From contig JAJYAF010000155.1 of assembly GCA_021779655.1 (NCBI GenBank), positions 1 through 5,892 of the forward strand: a stretch of 5,892 bases of DNA. The letters are read 5' to 3'. The stretch is from Pseudomonadota bacterium. Its GTDB lineage: Bacteria > Pseudomonadota > Alphaproteobacteria > Acetobacterales > Acetobacteraceae. Position 1 is the stretch's first letter. The number at the start of each line of letters is the position of its first letter. Under the pieces are notes generated by a model. It was not told the origin of the DNA, did not search any database, and saw nothing but the letters and a program-made list of their open reading frames with translations. This document shows, in pieces, positions 4,292 through 5,892 of the stretch. The position numbers and the translations under genes were made by a program.

Positions 4292-5892
4292 CCCCTCTCC
4301 CGCCACCATGCCGCGCCAAGCAGAAAAAGCGCCACCAGCATCGCCGGAAAAGGCGGCAGCAGCGGCACCGCGCGCTCCCCGGCGATCTCGGCGGCGTGGC
4401 GTGGGTGAAGCATCGATGACAGGGAAGGCACCGCCTCCCGCCCGAGCCAGACCACGCGGCTGCTCAGCGGCCGGAGGATCGCGGCGGTGGCGGCGAGATC
4501 CTGATATTCCAGCGGGTTTCGCATCGTCTGCACCGCATCGGCAACCAGCCCGCCCTCGGCGATGCGCCACACGCCGGGCTGGGAGGCGGCAAGCGTTGCG
4601 GCATATTCCCCCGCCGCCTGGCGGGTGAGCGGCAAGCGGGTGGCGCGGCCATCCGGCGCGGTGATCGTGGCATCCCCCGGATAGGCGTCGCTCAAGGTCT
4701 GCCTGCGCAGTTCGAGCAGTCCGTTCCCGATGCGCGCCGTCAGCGCCTCGGCCTCCAGCCCCGGCTCGCCCAGCAGCCAGTGCACGCAGCGCCGCAGCAG
4801 CGGCATGGCCGGTCCGGCATGGGCGCCCCCGCGCGTCCAGACCCAGAACTGATCGGAGGCAAGAAACCCAACCCGCCCCTCTCCGGCCTTCGCCAAAATC
4901 AGCAGCGGCGCGTCGCCGATGCCGGAGAGCAGCGCATCGCCGGCGGTCTGGGTGACGATCTCCTGCCGGTACCAGGGCGCGAGCCGGGCGCCGGCGAAGG
5001 GCGCCGTTACCGGGTGCCGGGCGCCGAGCGGTGTCACCGCCGGGGAGAAGGGCTGGATCGCCGTCCCCGCCGGCGCCGGCACGGCGGGCAGAAGCGGGCC
5101 GAGCGGCGTATCGGCCAGGCTGTCGCCGCCCTCGAACTCCGGCCCCACCTCCACCAGGAGCGCGCCGCCCCGCTCCACGCGGTTCGCCATGTTCGCGAGA
5201 TACTGCGCGGGCAGCAGCCCGGTCGCATCGAACTGGTCGAGGATGATGAGATCGAACCTGCCGATATCGGTGTTGAACAGTTCCTCGACCGGGAACGGCA
5301 CCAGCGCGAGTTCGCTGGGCAGCGCGTCCATCAGCTCATCCGGCGTGCGCAGAATCGTGAAATGCACGAGCTGCACGGCCGGGTCCGATTTCAGCAGCAC
5401 GCGCCAGGCGCGCTCGCCCTGGTTGGGACTGCCGGTAACCAGCAACACCTCCAGGCGCTTGCGCACGCCGTTCAGGGTGAAAGCGGCCTGGTCATTGACG
5501 GTCGAGACCTCGCCCGCGAGCGGCGCCGCCCGCACCGAGATAACAACGGGGCCGGCATGCCTGACCGGAATTTCCACGGCCATCGGCAAGCCCACCGGCA
5601 CCGGGCGGCTCCAGATCCCCTCGCCGCCGGCGGTAATGGCAACCGGCACCGTGGCGCCCGCGTCCCGCGCGCCGTGGTCGATCACCGTGAAGCCGACCGT
5701 GACGCGCTGGCCAACCAGGCCGTAGCCCGGCGCGTTGGTGAGGCGCAGTTCGCGGTCTGTCTCCTCGCCGCTGGCCGTGAGCAGCGTGGTGACCGGCGCG
5801 CCGGGATCGCTCCGGCCGGGCGCGTCGGAAACCTCGCCGTCGGTGAGCAGAACGATCCCGGCGCGCTGCGCCGCCGGAATACCGGCCATCGC
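4288..5892 (-). CDS. Membrane-anchored glutamine-amidotransferase-like protein (5' partial)
   Basis: At least 534 residues; the frame is open to the window edge, so the N-terminus is missing. An ATG at 5889 is almost certainly internal because the next residues already form the end of a von Willebrand A-like domain (RAGIVLLTDGEVSD, about residues 9-22 of the visible part). An Ig-like beta-rich region follows at about 45-140. A glutamine-amidotransferase-like Rossmann domain spans about 145-375 (LEVLLVTG, FDLIILDQFD, GGALLVEVG, GFLASDQFWVW). A second beta-rich region lies at 385-450. One transmembrane helix (about 511-528) ends the protein, with WWRERG at the tail. Proteins like this follow MoxR, DUF58 and DUF4159/BatA genes in many alphaproteobacterial operons, so those are predicted beyond the right edge. 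No amidotransferase Cys-His-Glu triad is evident, so enzymatic activity is doubtful. Function is unknown, perhaps envelope-related. Confidence 0.8.
   Translation of the reverse strand, partial: AMAGIPAAQRAGIVLLTDGEVSDAPGRSDPGAPVTTLLTASGEETDRELRLTNAPGYGLVGQRVTVGFTVIDHGARDAGATVPVAITAGGEGIWSRPVPVGLPMAVEIPVRHAGPVVISVRAAPLAGEVSTVNDQAAFTLNGVRKRLEVLLVTGSPNQGERAWRVLLKSDPAVQLVHFTILRTPDELMDALPSELALVPFPVEELFNTDIGRFDLIILDQFDATGLLPAQYLANMANRVERGGALLVEVGPEFEGGDSLADTPLGPLLPAVPAPAGTAIQPFSPAVTPLGARHPVTAPFAGARLAPWYRQEIVTQTAGDALLSGIGDAPLLILAKAGEGRVGFLASDQFWVWTRGGAHAGPAMPLLRRCVHWLLGEPGLEAEALTARIGNGLLELRRQTLSDAYPGDATITAPDGRATRLPLTRQAAGEYAATLAASQPGVWRIAEGGLVADAVQTMRNPLEYQDLAATAAILRPLSSRVVWLGREAVPSLSSMLHPRHAAEIAGERAVPLLPPFPAMLVALFLLGAAWWRERG

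Noticed and set aside
4919..5725. 268-codon plus-strand open frame
   Set aside because: It is the antisense shadow of the amidotransferase-like gene, Ser/Arg/Pro-rich with no domain pattern.

Overview
The window is GC-rich bacterial chromosomal DNA with tightly packed genes. The ribosomal protein sequences and the two-domain cold-shock protein with a glycine-rich linker point to an alphaproteobacterium, perhaps Rhodospirillales or Acetobacteraceae. That placement is inference from sequence character; no ribosomal RNA or other decisive marker is present.

Layout. Positions 25-2517 on the minus strand hold the ribosomal cluster, read right to left as rplK (L11), rplA (L1), rplJ (L10), rplL (L7/L12). 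rpoB would be expected past the left edge but cannot be seen. rplK and rplA are 3 bases apart. A 342-base gap separates rplA from rplJ. It holds three tandem 34-bp palindromic repeats that supply the rplA stop codon, then a folded leader resembling the L10-binding autoregulatory element. A 27-base hairpin lies between rplJ and rplL. rplK is preceded by a highly structured 168-base divergent spacer, not by nusG. Across that spacer lies plus-strand pncA (nicotinamidase, 2686-3312), whose best -10 box is so close to the ATG that its mRNA may be leaderless.

pncA converges on a double cold-shock-domain gene (3381-4046, minus), and a bidirectional terminator lies between them. The cold-shock gene has a good sigma-70-type promoter and a short leader with a hairpin followed by eight T residues. 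To its right (4288-5892, minus, cut by the window edge) is the C-terminal part of a membrane-anchored protein with the end of a von Willebrand A-like domain and a glutamine-amidotransferase-like domain, of the kind found in MoxR/DUF58/DUF4159 operons. A possible 39-residue ORF overlaps its stop, followed by a 16-bp tandem repeat.

The genes are mostly housekeeping. The unusual content is in the spaces between them: the repeat array at the rplA stop, the layered leader structures of the ribosomal genes, and the cold-shock leader. I see no phage, transposon, CRISPR, toxin or defence genes, and no convincing new multi-gene system.
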